A stretch of 64,000 nt of DNA from Kappaphycus alvarezii (Eukaryota > Rhodophyta > Florideophyceae > Gigartinales > Solieriaceae), in assembly GCA_002205965.3 (NCBI GenBank), contig NADL03000007.1, forward strand, positions 1,116,001 through 1,180,000, in the 5' to 3' direction. The notes below the pieces were generated by a model. The model saw only the letters and a program-made list of their open reading frames with translations. It was not told the origin of the DNA and did no database searches. A program made the position numbers and the translations under genes. Of the stretch, positions 22,261-32,156 are shown one piece after another; the first letter of the stretch is position 1; every line of letters begins with the position of its first letter.

Positions 22261-22575
22261 ATTTGGATAATAGTCTAGCCCTGCGAATTATTTTTAATCC
22301 TACGGAGTTTTATACCTAATCTTTTTATTTACTCACAGCCATTTTATTTGACGTAGCGGCACGCTACAAGTCTTTATGGTAGTTCTTTTAGGAGTTAAAT
22401 TTTTGGTTACTTTTTCTCTAGTTACTACTTTAGTTTGTAATGAGTGAGCTAGAACCACCATGTTCTACACTAGAGCTTTAGTACTAGCTATAAAAGAAGG
22501 TTTTTTTCTAGATTCTTTTGTGGATCTAGTTATACTCCATTGATATTTTTGCCCCCAAATTTCTGAAACCCACTT

Positions 22576-22920
22576 CTATCGTTCCCAATACTCTTTTAGC
22601 AGCTCCTTGACTGCCTCCCTCCCTGTCTCTGAGACAATGTGGCTAGAAACCCACATTATTTCACGTTTGATACGCCCAGTAGAGACGGCTGCTTCAATTC
22701 TTATTGTATCTCCAGTATCAAACATTGTATATCGCGTACAGCCTGCAAAATGTTTGGGCACATCTGTCAGGTCGCGATAATAGACAGTGCCTACGGTGAA
22801 GATGGATGAGGGAAGGGAATCAGATTGACTTTTAGAAAAATACTGTGCATATATCCAGCGAACGCTGTCGAACATGTCTTGAGTCTCTTCAGAGTAGTAA
22901 AATTCCAGGCCTTTGAAAGG
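22576..22920 (-). CDS. unknown protein, intact short frame, ~99-114 aa
   Basis: I do not recognise this protein. The frame is open from about 22920 down to the stop at 22576. The first ATG gives 99 aa (MFDSVRWIYAQYFSKSQ...), but upstream in-frame codons (GLEFYYSEETQD) also look protein-like, so the true start may be a lost upstream exon. The composition is that of a folded globular domain: YYRDLTDVPKHFAGC, DTGDTIRIEAAVSTGRI, and a C-terminal helix GREAVKELLKEYW. It has no membrane segment or signal peptide. It lies just downstream of the chromovirus on the other strand and is not part of that element's usual protein set. It is among the few unbroken frames of this quality in the window. A last exon of a host gene is the best guess. 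Confidence 0.5.
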   Translation of the reverse strand, partial: PFKGLEFYYSEETQDMFDSVRWIYAQYFSKSQSDSLPSSIFTVGTVYYRDLTDVPKHFAGCTRYTMFDTGDTIRIEAAVSTGRIKREIMWVSSHIVSETGREAVKELLKEYWER

Positions 22921-23843
22921 ATTTCACCCTAAAAGCAAGACCTGTCGAACAATTTATTCTCGCCGCTTAAATCGCCATAACGCTCTCATGTTTTCGAAAG
23001 ATGCGAAGATAACTGGTTCAGGATCCGAAAACATTTCGGGTCAGAGGTAGATTTGCTTCCCATGCGGAAGCTAGGGCGCACAATGTAAGAGGAGTAAGGA
23101 GGTGAGGGCCGTCCTGTTTCCTATCAACAGGCAACCTCTACGGGAAACTTCAAATACTTTGAGCCAACAAAATCTCCGTTTTTCGACAGACTCACTGGCA
23201 GAGATCGAGTAAACAGTAAAGCGTTTGATAACATAAACTTTTATGGAGCTTGGACTAACCTCACAAACGCTGTTTCTAGAAGTCGATCTCCAAATCTTTA
23301 CCTACATATTACAAAAAGAGTACGTAAAAATTTCTTAAGCAGTTCGCAAATGCGTCATTACCGCATAAAAAGTAAAATCAGATCGCATCTAGTACTTCAA
23401 TAAGAAAATAGAACACAGTCAAGCAGAATGTTTACATCTTTTTGAATTGGCTTGGAGAATGGTGTTAAGCGAGAAACAGGATGTATTATATTTACGCGCA
23501 GAATATTTCTCTTTTACGTTATTCTCCTCACTTTTATTTCCTTTGTTTCTACCTTCACTTTCTTTTTTTGTTGCGGCACAAATTTTAGATATCTTTATAC
23601 TCTTTCCTTTTTCTCGCTTCTCTTTTTATAAGCGATAACCTTTCCCTTTGATGGTACTTCTTTTAGTCTTCTCCGCATATTTGATCTTCTTCGCGACTAA
23701 TATTTTTCCCTTAATCAATATTTCGACACATGATTTCTCCATAAATCACCCTTTTTAAGGCGATTTTTACTAAATCCCACTACAAGACCAATTTTCGCCT
23801 ACTTTTTTGATTCAAGGTGCCTATCAATCTGAAACGTTTGGAG
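22921..23843. other. Stretch upstream of acidic-gene copy A
   Basis: No recognised gene. Bases 23500-23900 are T- and C-rich on the plus strand, similar in composition to the stretch upstream of the copy at 45.9 kb, and probably belong to the same repeat. Its left end could not be located. Confidence 0.4.
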
Positions 23844-23852
23844 CTATTTAAA
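23844..23852 (+). promoter_or_regulatory. CTATTTAAA promoter-like box, copy A
   Basis: The nonamer lies 71 bp before the ATG of the acidic gene. The same nonamer occurs before the two related genes (45818-45826 plus, 43764-43772 minus), which is why I read it as a TATA-like core promoter. Confidence 0.5.
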
Positions 23853-23922
23853 CGCGTCGGGCGCCGCTTAAAATTTATCTTCGTCCCTATAAGATAATTC
23901 ACACTCTCCCTTGACAGCCATC

Positions 23923-24490
23923 ATGCACCGTTTACCTCCTTATCGCCCCATTGCCGAAACCCGTCACCTTCGCCCCATTACCTTATCTCCTTTAGTTTAT
24001 TCTGGCCCAACCGACGTCGCGGACTACATCCGTCGCCAGGAAACGTTTGACGGAGCTCTTTTTTCGTCACCTAGTGCAGATCGAAGCACTGGAACCGGCA
24101 GGGGGACTCTGGGGAGGAAGATGGTAAGTCAAGGGAGTGGTTCGAGGAGTTGGTGGTCCCCGAGCCGGCCTTCGAGATAGAACAAGTGGAGGTTGAGGAC
24201 GTGTCCGGAGAGGAGGTCGGGGAGGGAGGAGAGGAAGTTAATTAGTCCATAGAGAAAGAAGGGGTACTCGAACTGGGTAACGCTGGAGAAGAAAGAATGA
24301 AATGGGTGAAACAGGTAGCTCCGGCCATGGACCCAACTGGGGGGGATTCAGGTGACCTTTATTCTTTGCGGGAAGAGAAAGAAAATTGCAGGCCATCCAG
24401 AGGTGCATGTAGAGAGTACATTGGTACCTACGATGTCTTAAGGGAAGTGCTAGGTTCTGGTCTAAAGAATTATGATTTGAGGAGTAGATT
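23923..24490 (+). pseudogene. acidic repeat-encoded protein, copy A
   Basis: This belongs to a three-member family in this window that I do not recognise from elsewhere. It starts at ATG 23923 with a conserved N-terminus (RHLRPITLSPLV, then GPTDVADYIRRQE). After a frameshift near 24100 the middle is acidic (EEDGKSREWFEELV, VEVEDVSGEEVGEGGEE). The C-terminus (24300-24470) reads VKQVAPAMDP, SGDLYSL, REYIGTYDVLREVLGSGLKN. It aligns with the other copies through the pattern QVxPxxxPxxGxxSG, then ENxxP, then GxxDxxxE. Length is about 190 aa, with no membrane segment. It is broken by a frameshift and a TAG near 24243, so it is probably not functional here. A conserved block follows about 90 bp downstream. 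Confidence 0.6.
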
Positions 24491-24580
24491 CATTTATTTT
24501 ATTTCAGGTATCTTTTTTCAAACTCTCTGTGTCTCCATGTAGTCCTTTCGTACTTTTCCTGATGCTTCTAGTATTTTATC

Positions 24581-24920
24581 GAGATTTTGGTTCGGGAAAA
24601 AATTCTATATAAGATAAGCAAATTGCTTCCTCCAAGAGACGAATAATAATTTGGCAGGAAACTTAAAGTTCAGTCCAAAATAGTTAGGAAGTTGAGAGTC
24701 AACTTTAGACACAAGAACCGTTTTTCTTACACCAGTCACAGAGCATAGATGGTAGAGCTTACCCCTTTAGAGTTGGCTATAAGAGCAGTCACTCTGCTTT
24801 CACACATAATCCTCTCTGTCCCCCGTTAAAATCTATTTTAGCAGTTTAGCTACTCGCAACGACTCTCATCTCGATTACTCGGTGGTTCTCTTTTCCGTTG
24901 GTGCCATTTTTTACCCTATC
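24581..24920 (+). repeat. Conserved downstream block, copy A
   Basis: The block starts GAGATTTTGGTTCGGGAAAA and contains a TATA-like TTCTATATAAG, then TAGTTAGGAAGTTGAGAGTC and ACACAAGAACCGTTTTTCTTAC. It aligns with 46587 onward (GAGACTTTAAGGTTAGCC...) and with the minus-strand copy at 42953. Its second half (24661-24920) also aligns with 26236-26520. It could be the R/U5 part of an LTR plus leader. Confidence 0.7.
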
Positions 24921-26235
24921 AAATGGCAGGGCCAGCTCTATCCAGAGGGATGAAATAGGTGCACTGGAGCCTGGGTGGAAAGTGCAGACAGTAACTGACC
25001 AAGCTAATGTCAGAAAAAAAGGCTTCAGTGATCGGCCTTTGTGCGCCAAGTAGCGGGGTATGGTCGACGGCTACATGATAAAGTAATAATTATATTGGGC
25101 ACTTTAAAGTTTTATCTCTTCCAAATTTGTTAAAGACCTCATGAGCGGCCAATTTCTGAGAAAGCGGAAGCTTTGGAGGTCACCTTATCTGGAGGAAAGA
25201 TTTTCAATGCTTCCGTGCGTCACTGCATTGATAATTCTCCTTCTGAACCTGTTTTTGCAGACCGGGTTAAAATAGCGAACCATATTCCCCATTTCGAGAG
25301 GATACGGCTAGTGCTTATGCAACCTGATGTGGAGAAATAAGACCGTTTTCCGTCCAAAACTTTAATTTAGTGGATGCGTCAAATGATGACGTTTTTTTGG
25401 TAAAGCTGAGCGCAACAGCTGAATTTTGCCCAAAAATCTCTATGAAATGGGGCTTGATGGACACTATCTCGAACTGAAGTGGGAGTACCAACTCTCCGAC
25501 AGAGTATAGTACCATCCCATGCCAGCAAAGTACAGTACTGTATATGCTGTACATACCGTACAATTTGTACATACGTTACTGTACAAATCCTGAGGAAGAG
25601 GGGCGTTTCATATATTATAACAGGTAAGGTGCCTGATACGTAGTCAGCTTGTATGCTACTGTATACTAGCACCTTCCGCCTTTCGCTTTTATTTACGTAG
25701 GAGGGTCAATCTTGTGTGCCTCTGCTATTTTTCTACACCCATATATCTTGTCGTTAATGGCTATTGGTTTTAGGCCGAAGCCTCAAAATTTTGCGTGCTT
25801 AGTTTTCTTTGCCGCGATGCCCGTAACAAATTCTTACTGCTAAGCTGCCAATTTAGTTTCTTTATTGGTAGCAACAAAAGTATGGTACCTCATATAATCT
25901 TCCCAAACTAGGGTTCGTAACGAGTATATAAGAGAACAGATCTCTTTTACTTACGGTTTGGAAGGGTAATTGGACGGCTTAACTGGCATACAGTCAATTC
26001 AGGAATATCGGATTTCGCAGAAAAGCGCCGCTAAGCCGATCACCCCCAACGAGGTCAGTGAGCCCTGCTTGATGAAAAGTCATGCTCTAAAATTTAGCAC
26101 TGCAGAAAAGGCCAGTAGTTTAGTGATTGAGAAGATATAGTCATGGTTGGTTTTAATACTGAAAAGTTATATTCAGAAGAGTTTTGCACAGATAGTCTTA
26201 CTAAAGTGAATCAAAGATCCGAAGGAAGTTGGTAG
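24921..26235. other. Interval between two block copies, pol-like remnant
   Basis: About 1.3 kb separates direct block copies at 24.66 and 26.24 kb. A weak plus-strand reading at 25140-25330 (EKAEALEVTLSGGKIFNASV) looks like retroelement protein but is too short and broken to name. Bases 25525-25580 hold overlapping TACAGTACTGTA palindromes. There is no intact gene. Confidence 0.35.
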
Positions 26236-26520
26236 ACAACTTCAGGTCCAGTCCCAAATAGTTAGGAAGTTAAGGGTCAACTTCAGACCCAAGAACCCTT
26301 TTTTAATCCAGTCACAGAGCATAGATGAAGAGTTTGCCCCTTTGTAGGTGGTTACTAGAGCACTCCTTCAGCTTTCACGCCCAATCCTCTCCACTGCCCG
26401 CAAACCCCGCAAACGTCTACCGTAGCAGTTTAGTCGCTCGCAATGACTCTCAACTGGGGTAAAGAGTGGTTCCTTCTTCCGTCGTCGCCATTATCACCCT
26501 ATAACTACCTTACGGGTCGG
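26236..26520 (+). repeat. Conserved block without acidic gene, copy D
   Basis: It starts ACAACTTCAGGTCCAGTCCC and continues AATAGTTAGGAAGTTAAGGG, CAGACCCAAGAACCC, CAGTCACAGAGCATAGATG, then TTTAGTCGCTCGCAATGACT. It matches 24661-24920 over its whole length at roughly three of four bases, and the 46.67-kb and 42.8-kb copies less well. No acidic gene is visible upstream, so it is a truncated or recombined copy. Confidence 0.75.
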
Positions 26521-27247
26521 GATTTAACGGGCTATATTTGGAGAAGTAACTGTAGCGGAGGGCCAAATTTGAATGCAGAGGAAAGGAGTGGTCATCAGTA
26601 AGTTATTTATTGCATCGCACTGAGGTATACGATACTAGTATTGAACTTGATCCGAAAAATCCTTAGTTGGGCAAAAGCTTCGGAATTTTGAAAACCTTTG
26701 ACCCATTCGTTGAAGAAATTTGTTGTTTGGAGGACTTTCTTATTTTATTTATTTGGAAATGGGGGCACTACGGACTCACTTCTTGATTTGACCATTAAAA
26801 TTAAAATTGAAAAGTGTCAAAAATAATGCCCAAATAAATTCAATAGGTGTGACTGTATGTCAGCACTATGTTTCATGATCTGAGCCAATAGAGAGGGAAA
26901 ATTTAGAATACTATTTTCATTTACCCAGTCTGCACTTCTGAACCGAGTAATACAACTCTTAACCCCAACATACGAGTCCGCAAAGACTCCTGTACAGTAC
27001 TGCACACGCAAAATTTTTCTCTGAGAGATAAGTGAATGACTCACGCATCGAGTATCGTGTAGACCGAGTAGAACTTCGCACTCCTAGCGCATGCTTCATA
27101 TAAGTGCAATAGATGGATACGGACCACTTTGAATCATCGCGGTTTCTCGTTAGATAGAACCCTGTGCAGTTCGACCCTATAGGGTATAGGGTCTATGGAC
27201 ATGATTTTGGACACAAATTCTGAGATTTTGAAACAGAAAGAAGGGAC
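26521..27247. other. Stretch without a recognised gene
   Basis: No gene or extended repeat was recognised. A TACAGTACTG word lies at 26993-27002. Confidence 0.4.
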
Positions 27248-28771
27248 AGTTATGCTTTAACAGCCTTAGTACCATCTGTTAACACATTTGCGACTACAAA
27301 TTCATCATGGGCATTCCCGCCTAAATAAATGCAAAGCTCTCGACCATGAATTTGAACGAAGGGGAGGCTTATCTCGATAAAACCATCGACAGTACCATCC
27401 TGTCGAAGATTTCACGACCAACCCCTCCAAAAGTCTGGAGCTCGCTTCCAGCGCATCAAGGAGAAGTTGTACGCCGCATTCCCGGGGCAATCTTCAGGGT
27501 CTTGTGAACAATCTTGATGAACTTGTTGGAGACTAGGACGACATTTGTATGTCCCGTTATTATTGTTGTATCCCTACTTTTTCTACAAAAAGTCCAGGCG
27601 GAACGATTCAAATCATGTTCCTCATCATCGCTGATACCATCGGACCCAAGCATTGCCGGAATATACCCGTGGTTGGAGCTCGCACCGGGAAACAACAGTG
27701 ATGGGTCGGTCTTTTCCTTACTGTACACGTACGTTCCCAACACTCTCATTATTTCTACTTCTGTACCCCCTCCACACTTTCGGAAAATGTTCAACGGTCA
27801 TTAACTGAGTGAATACTTAGACAGTCACAAAGCATTGAAAAATGGGAGAACCTTCGTGAACAATGCACTACTTTCCGACGGCGATTGCGTTTGGGAGAAA
27901 CCGGATAGAAATGTAATGCGTCTTCGAATGGTACCATTCGTCGTGTTAGAAGCGCTACTGCTGAAAACTGATTTAAACTGCAAGCAACTTTGACCTTGAG
28001 GCACCCCTGCATGGATGCGTCACAAAACAAAACAGTATCTGATAGACCTGATTGTTGTTAGAGCTTTCCTTGCTTGAGTGGTTTTTCACACCTGATTGCA
28101 AGAGTCTTGTACAGGTTTTTCAACAACGAGCTCGCATATTATAGCTCTCTTAGTACCAACGAAGGTACGGACTCATATGCTTGTATTCGCGACTTTTTGA
28201 AGACAGTTCCGATCGAATTGTTTCCATTTGTATAATCAAGCACGCGTACAATTCCCTGATTTTCCGAATACTTTCTTCTGTGCAAACTGTTTCTCTTGAA
28301 TTGCGGTTACCTGAATATTTCCTTTTCTTCGACAATATTGTCGGATATCCTTTTAACCCTCAATCCAACCTGGGTCATAATCCACCGTTGTTGAAACCTG
28401 TCTTGGTACATTTAGTTGACTCAAACTGAATCGCCAAGACAGTAAAGGGATTTCATCTGTATCATCGTCATCGCTGTGTCTTCGAATTATTCGACCCGGC
28501 AGAAAATCAACCTCATGAACTTCCCTTCCGGAATTATCCCTCTCCGGATACAAAATAACACCGTAACCAATGCTTGACGAGGAAGAGTACTCTTTACGTG
28601 TAGGACTTGAGCGGAACACCACATCTCAGGCTTGCCATGAACATTATCCATTGTCCATAACACCTGAATGACATCACCGGAGTCCGGAACTGCTACTTCC
28701 TCGAAGCACACATGTTCATGTGATCTGCGATGTCTTCTTGACTTAAGGTTACCTTCCGTGGAGGCAGCCAT
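27248..28771 (-). pseudogene. unknown frameshifted gene
   Basis: I do not recognise the product. The minus strand reads protein-like in pieces that follow one another: from 28771 a start with CFEEVAVPDSGDVIQVLWTM and GKPEMWCSAQVLHV; then in another frame RKEYSSSSSIGYGVILYPE and VHEVDFLPGRIIRRHSDDDD; then lysine/arginine-rich SKKRKYSGNRNSRETVCTEE with IRKIRELYACLIIQMETIRS; further pieces; and a final PFVQIHGRELCIYLGG with HDEFVVANVLTDGTKAVKA before the stop at about 27248. The estimated protein is 450-500 aa with at least four frame changes. The basic and helical centre suggests a nucleic-acid-binding or structural role, but that is speculation. It is divergent from the gene at 29440, with a 670-bp gap, which hints at a shared promoter or a two-gene element. 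Confidence 0.45.
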
Positions 28772-29439
28772 GAGGAATATGGAAGCAAGAGTACTTTTGC
28801 TTCAATAAAAACCTGTGACTCGTTTGGACTTAACGACCAACATTGTCCTTAATTCGAATCAGTTGTTCGGTTCACCGACAGGGAACAGATTTCGTTAACA
28901 ACTCTGAGAAAGTAGTTTGATCACCGATGGTGCAATTCAAAGGGAAGTATAAGTCAGGTATGCGGATCGTGATTCACTGTTATCTCGTATCACAATCTCG
29001 CAAAGTCCGAGATTGGTACCGCTTATGGAATGCCGAAACAGCTTGGCGGAAAATGAATGTCGAGCCGAAACACATGTCATTCTGGTGAAGTCAGAACCAT
29101 TCTGGTCAGTACTGCCCAATAATGTAAAGTGTATGACAAGAAAAAACGGTCTTCATAATGGCCTTTGGAAGTTAATTTTTGGTTAAAATTGGAGGGAAAA
29201 TACGTATCACCACTTCATATGTTGACCCATTTGCACACGCCTAGTACCTCCCTTTGAAGATACGGAAGAGTGCTACAAGTTGAGAAACAAACCTTCCCTA
29301 CAACATGAAGCGCGTGCACAGAAATTGACCATCCCTGGTTGACCCCAATCTTCACAACACGAGTTGCTGCGAAGTTATATTGTTCGTCTCACCAATGAAA
29401 TAAACTAAGAAGAGACGAGCTCGAACCTCTGGACAGAGG
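28772..29439. other. Divergent intergenic region
   Basis: It separates the minus-strand gene ending upstream at 28771 from the plus-strand gene starting at 29440. No TATA-like element stands out, and no repeat was recognised. Confidence 0.4.
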
Positions 29440-30855
29440 ATGGCTGCGTACAAACAGACAATTCAAAAGCGTAACGCGAGAATGTCACAGAAGAAATCGA
29501 GGTTAACATCCCCAGTATCACCGAACCTAGATCATGCTGTTGGACGCGAGGACTATGACAATCCTCCTAACGGTTATGCGGCTTCAGATGTATCCAAGAA
29601 TCAAGAAAAATTTCGACTTGATGAGCTTGCTGCTGCGGCAGTCACACAGCGACAATCAAGCGTCGCTGCTGGCAGGAAACGAGTAGGCAGGAAATGAGTA
29701 ATTCCCGATGAAATTGGTGATGCGAGGACCTTAGTACTTCCCCAATTGTTCTGAAAAGAAGGAGTGAATCGAACATATGCCATTCGGTATCTCGAGACAC
29801 CGACTTGCATAGTAACGCGGAAAATCGAACACTACCGGTGAATTTAGAAGAAACCTGTAATCAGTCAAGATCCCCATTTATTTCATCAGCTCCCATGGAA
29901 ATCAATACAGGCTTGGTTCCCTCCGCATTGTCGCTCTCTCGCAGTGAAAATTTATCTCCGGTACAGGACTCTCGGTATTCTGGAAACCTGCATGAAATGG
30001 CTGACGATGAGGTTCCTTTACCCTTTAGGACTGCTTTCAACGGAAATCTGTCACCTAGTGTAAGTACCTCGAAGGCGGAGGGACTAAAGGTCTTACTCAA
30101 TTCGTTCGGAGAGGAGCTTTTCAGAAAGATCCGTCGTGAAGTAATGTGTGCTCGAGAGACTGTCAGTACTGAAATAGAACATCTCACAGGGATTGTAAAC
30201 GAGCTAGATTCGAAGATTAAATTAATGATGTCTTTCTCTGCGAATGGTGCAGGTAATACTCAAAAGTCGAAATCCAAAAAGAAGAGGGAGACATTTTGGA
30301 TAAATGCATCATGTACGCGTCAATCGTCTTTAATACTGAGAACTTTTCATTTGGTGCCGCAAGGTTCACTGTTTGATCAACGAGAGAATTGAAACCAGAA
30401 ATAATTCCGGGATGGCGAAAGAAGTTGTATCATCGATACTTACAATCGTATTCAGTTTGCTTACTAACAAGACTAAGGAAATGTACCATCACGGGATAGG
30501 GTCAGAGCACTGCGAATTTCGATTTGCTGTAATTTGGGGAACTTTGTTGAATGTGCAGCATAATCAATTAAACACATTATTGGATGATAACCAACGAGAC
30601 AGAATCAAGTCAACGGTAGGCGCGTATTTTTATCGAGACCGTGTAGATGGCGAAGAAATCATTCCACGACGACAATATCGGAATGAGAGGGAAAGAATAA
30701 TCAATAGTCCTGCTTGGCTAGATAAAGGATATGTTCGTATCAACCATATATCAGCCGCCCGCAACATTGTTGAGACACGACGTGATAGAACGAGGCAGGA
30801 AAAATTGAGAGAAGAGCCATCACAGAACGATATTTCTGTGCATGGTGCCAGGTAA
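29440..30855 (+). pseudogene. unknown coiled-coil-like protein, frameshifted
   Basis: I do not recognise this gene. ATG 29440 opens 86 codons (MAAYKQTIQKRNARMSQKKS, rich in Lys, Gln and Ser). A second frame (29805-30300) begins with a Ser/Asn-rich stretch and then a helical segment LNSFGEELFRKIRREVMCAR followed by STEIEHLTGIVNELDSKIKL, probably coiled coil. A third frame from 30373 continues with VVSSILTIVFSLLTNKTKEM, ICRFAVIWG-like residues and a basic tail with YRNERERIINSPAWLDKGYV ending at TAA about 30855. The total is about 460 aa with at least two frame changes. The order (disordered, coiled coil, globular, basic) would suit an element-encoded capsid-like or DNA-binding protein, but no family motif supports a name. 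Confidence 0.4.
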
Positions 30856-31031
30856 TATGTAAGTTATACTGCTCTCATTCTCATAAGTCCCGAGAGAAGG
30901 TGAAGACAGGTTCCTTTTGCGATCTCGGATTCCTACTCGCGGACTGGAGTAGCCTGAATGGAAGCCATTGTCAGAGAAGCGTGTAGATAGCTTTCAAAGG
31001 AGATTACTCTCCTCAACAGCTTGGGGAAATT

Positions 31032-31860
31032 ATGTTAAGAGCGACTTGCCACCCTTGCCGAGGCCCACGAGGAAAGGCAATGGGCAGTAATAAGAACGTA
31101 GATGTGAAGAATAAGATGATTTTTGAGGAATTGTTGACCCAACACGAGGATCTCGTTCTGGTTGCCGAGTATGAGGTCAGCGTGGTACCCAGTGATTGGA
31201 GACAGCGGAAACATGAAGCCGAGGAAACCCGCCGACTAAAAGATATTAACCTGCTGGAATTGCTTCCAACTATATCAAGGAATTTTCGCAAGTGTCATCA
31301 CTGAGGTAATGCTTCGATTGCACAAACATTCGTTTCGCTCCATATACGCAATTGCGATTATGTTTCGTTCTCTTTTTTCGAGTTCTTTGGAATCCAAGTT
31401 CGATGCAGGGATTATTGCCGAGCCTGGGCGGGTCAGATGTGACGAGTGTACACTCGCAGCATTCATGCCATCTCAAGAACGGCCGCACATCACCTGACAA
31501 CCAAGTGTCTGCGATTAACTGAAAAGGATTTGCGGCCCTTCATCAGGCGGATGGTGTTGATGTTGCTGGATCTCATCAGCAGAAGGCAGAGCCATCAACG
31601 AGAATGGAGAACTGGTGATGGATACCCATGGCATCGCCCCCTGCGTGGAGCAGGGAGTAGTTTTTCTATGACGTGCACACTTTTCAGTATGGTGACGGAA
31701 AGGTAGGATATGTGGTATATGCTATCATGTTTTGGATGGAACTCATATCATATAAGCGTTACCTCTGATCCATGCTCTATTGCAATGTGCAGTGTCTTCA
31801 ATTTTCAAATAAATATGATATGGATGGCAGATACAGATATCTGCAGATGTTTAAACCCTC
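31032..31860 (+). pseudogene. unknown coding fragments downstream of the 29.4-kb gene
   Basis: Short protein-like pieces continue in changing frames: NVDVKNKMIFEELLTQHEDL and VPSDWRQRKHEAEETRRLKD (31100-31250), then KFDAGIIAEPGRVRCDEC (31390-31450), then YDVHTFQYGDGKVGYVVY (about 31665-31720). These may be the rest of the preceding gene or a second gene. The RCDEC pair could be a metal site, but no partner pair is visible. No family is recognised. Confidence 0.3.
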
Positions 31861-31904
31861 ATTCAACCACACCCTTTGACACTCCAGGAACATGACTTCC
31901 CAAC

Positions 31905-32095
31905 TCCTAGGGGGAAACAAGTAAGAAGGTAGGGGATGAATGCAGGAAGGGGGAGGGAGGCGTAAACTGGAAAGAGGAGGAATAGTAAGTACGAAAGCTG
32001 AGGGAGGGTTAAGGAGGGGAAATTTGGAAGGTGGGAAGGTAGGGAAAGAAAGGGGTTTTTCAATTTAGGAAAGGGGAGGGGGCTCAGCATATACT
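31905..32095. repeat. Polypurine tract
   Basis: Almost 190 bases of plus strand are G/A-rich with few pyrimidines (AGGGGGAAAC..., GGAAGGGGGAGGGAGG, GGAAAGGGGAGGGGG). Any long minus-strand frame here is a composition artefact. The tract lies just past the end of the minus-strand gene at 32157. Confidence 0.85.
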
Positions 32096-32156
32096 ACTTG
32101 GAAAGGGACGGGGAGTCTCATGATATCTGCATTACTGTTGTGACCTCCCAAGACTC

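Noticed and set aside
31863..32090. Leu/Pro/Ser-rich minus-strand frame
   Set aside because: It is entirely produced by the polypurine tract on the plus strand and has no motif.
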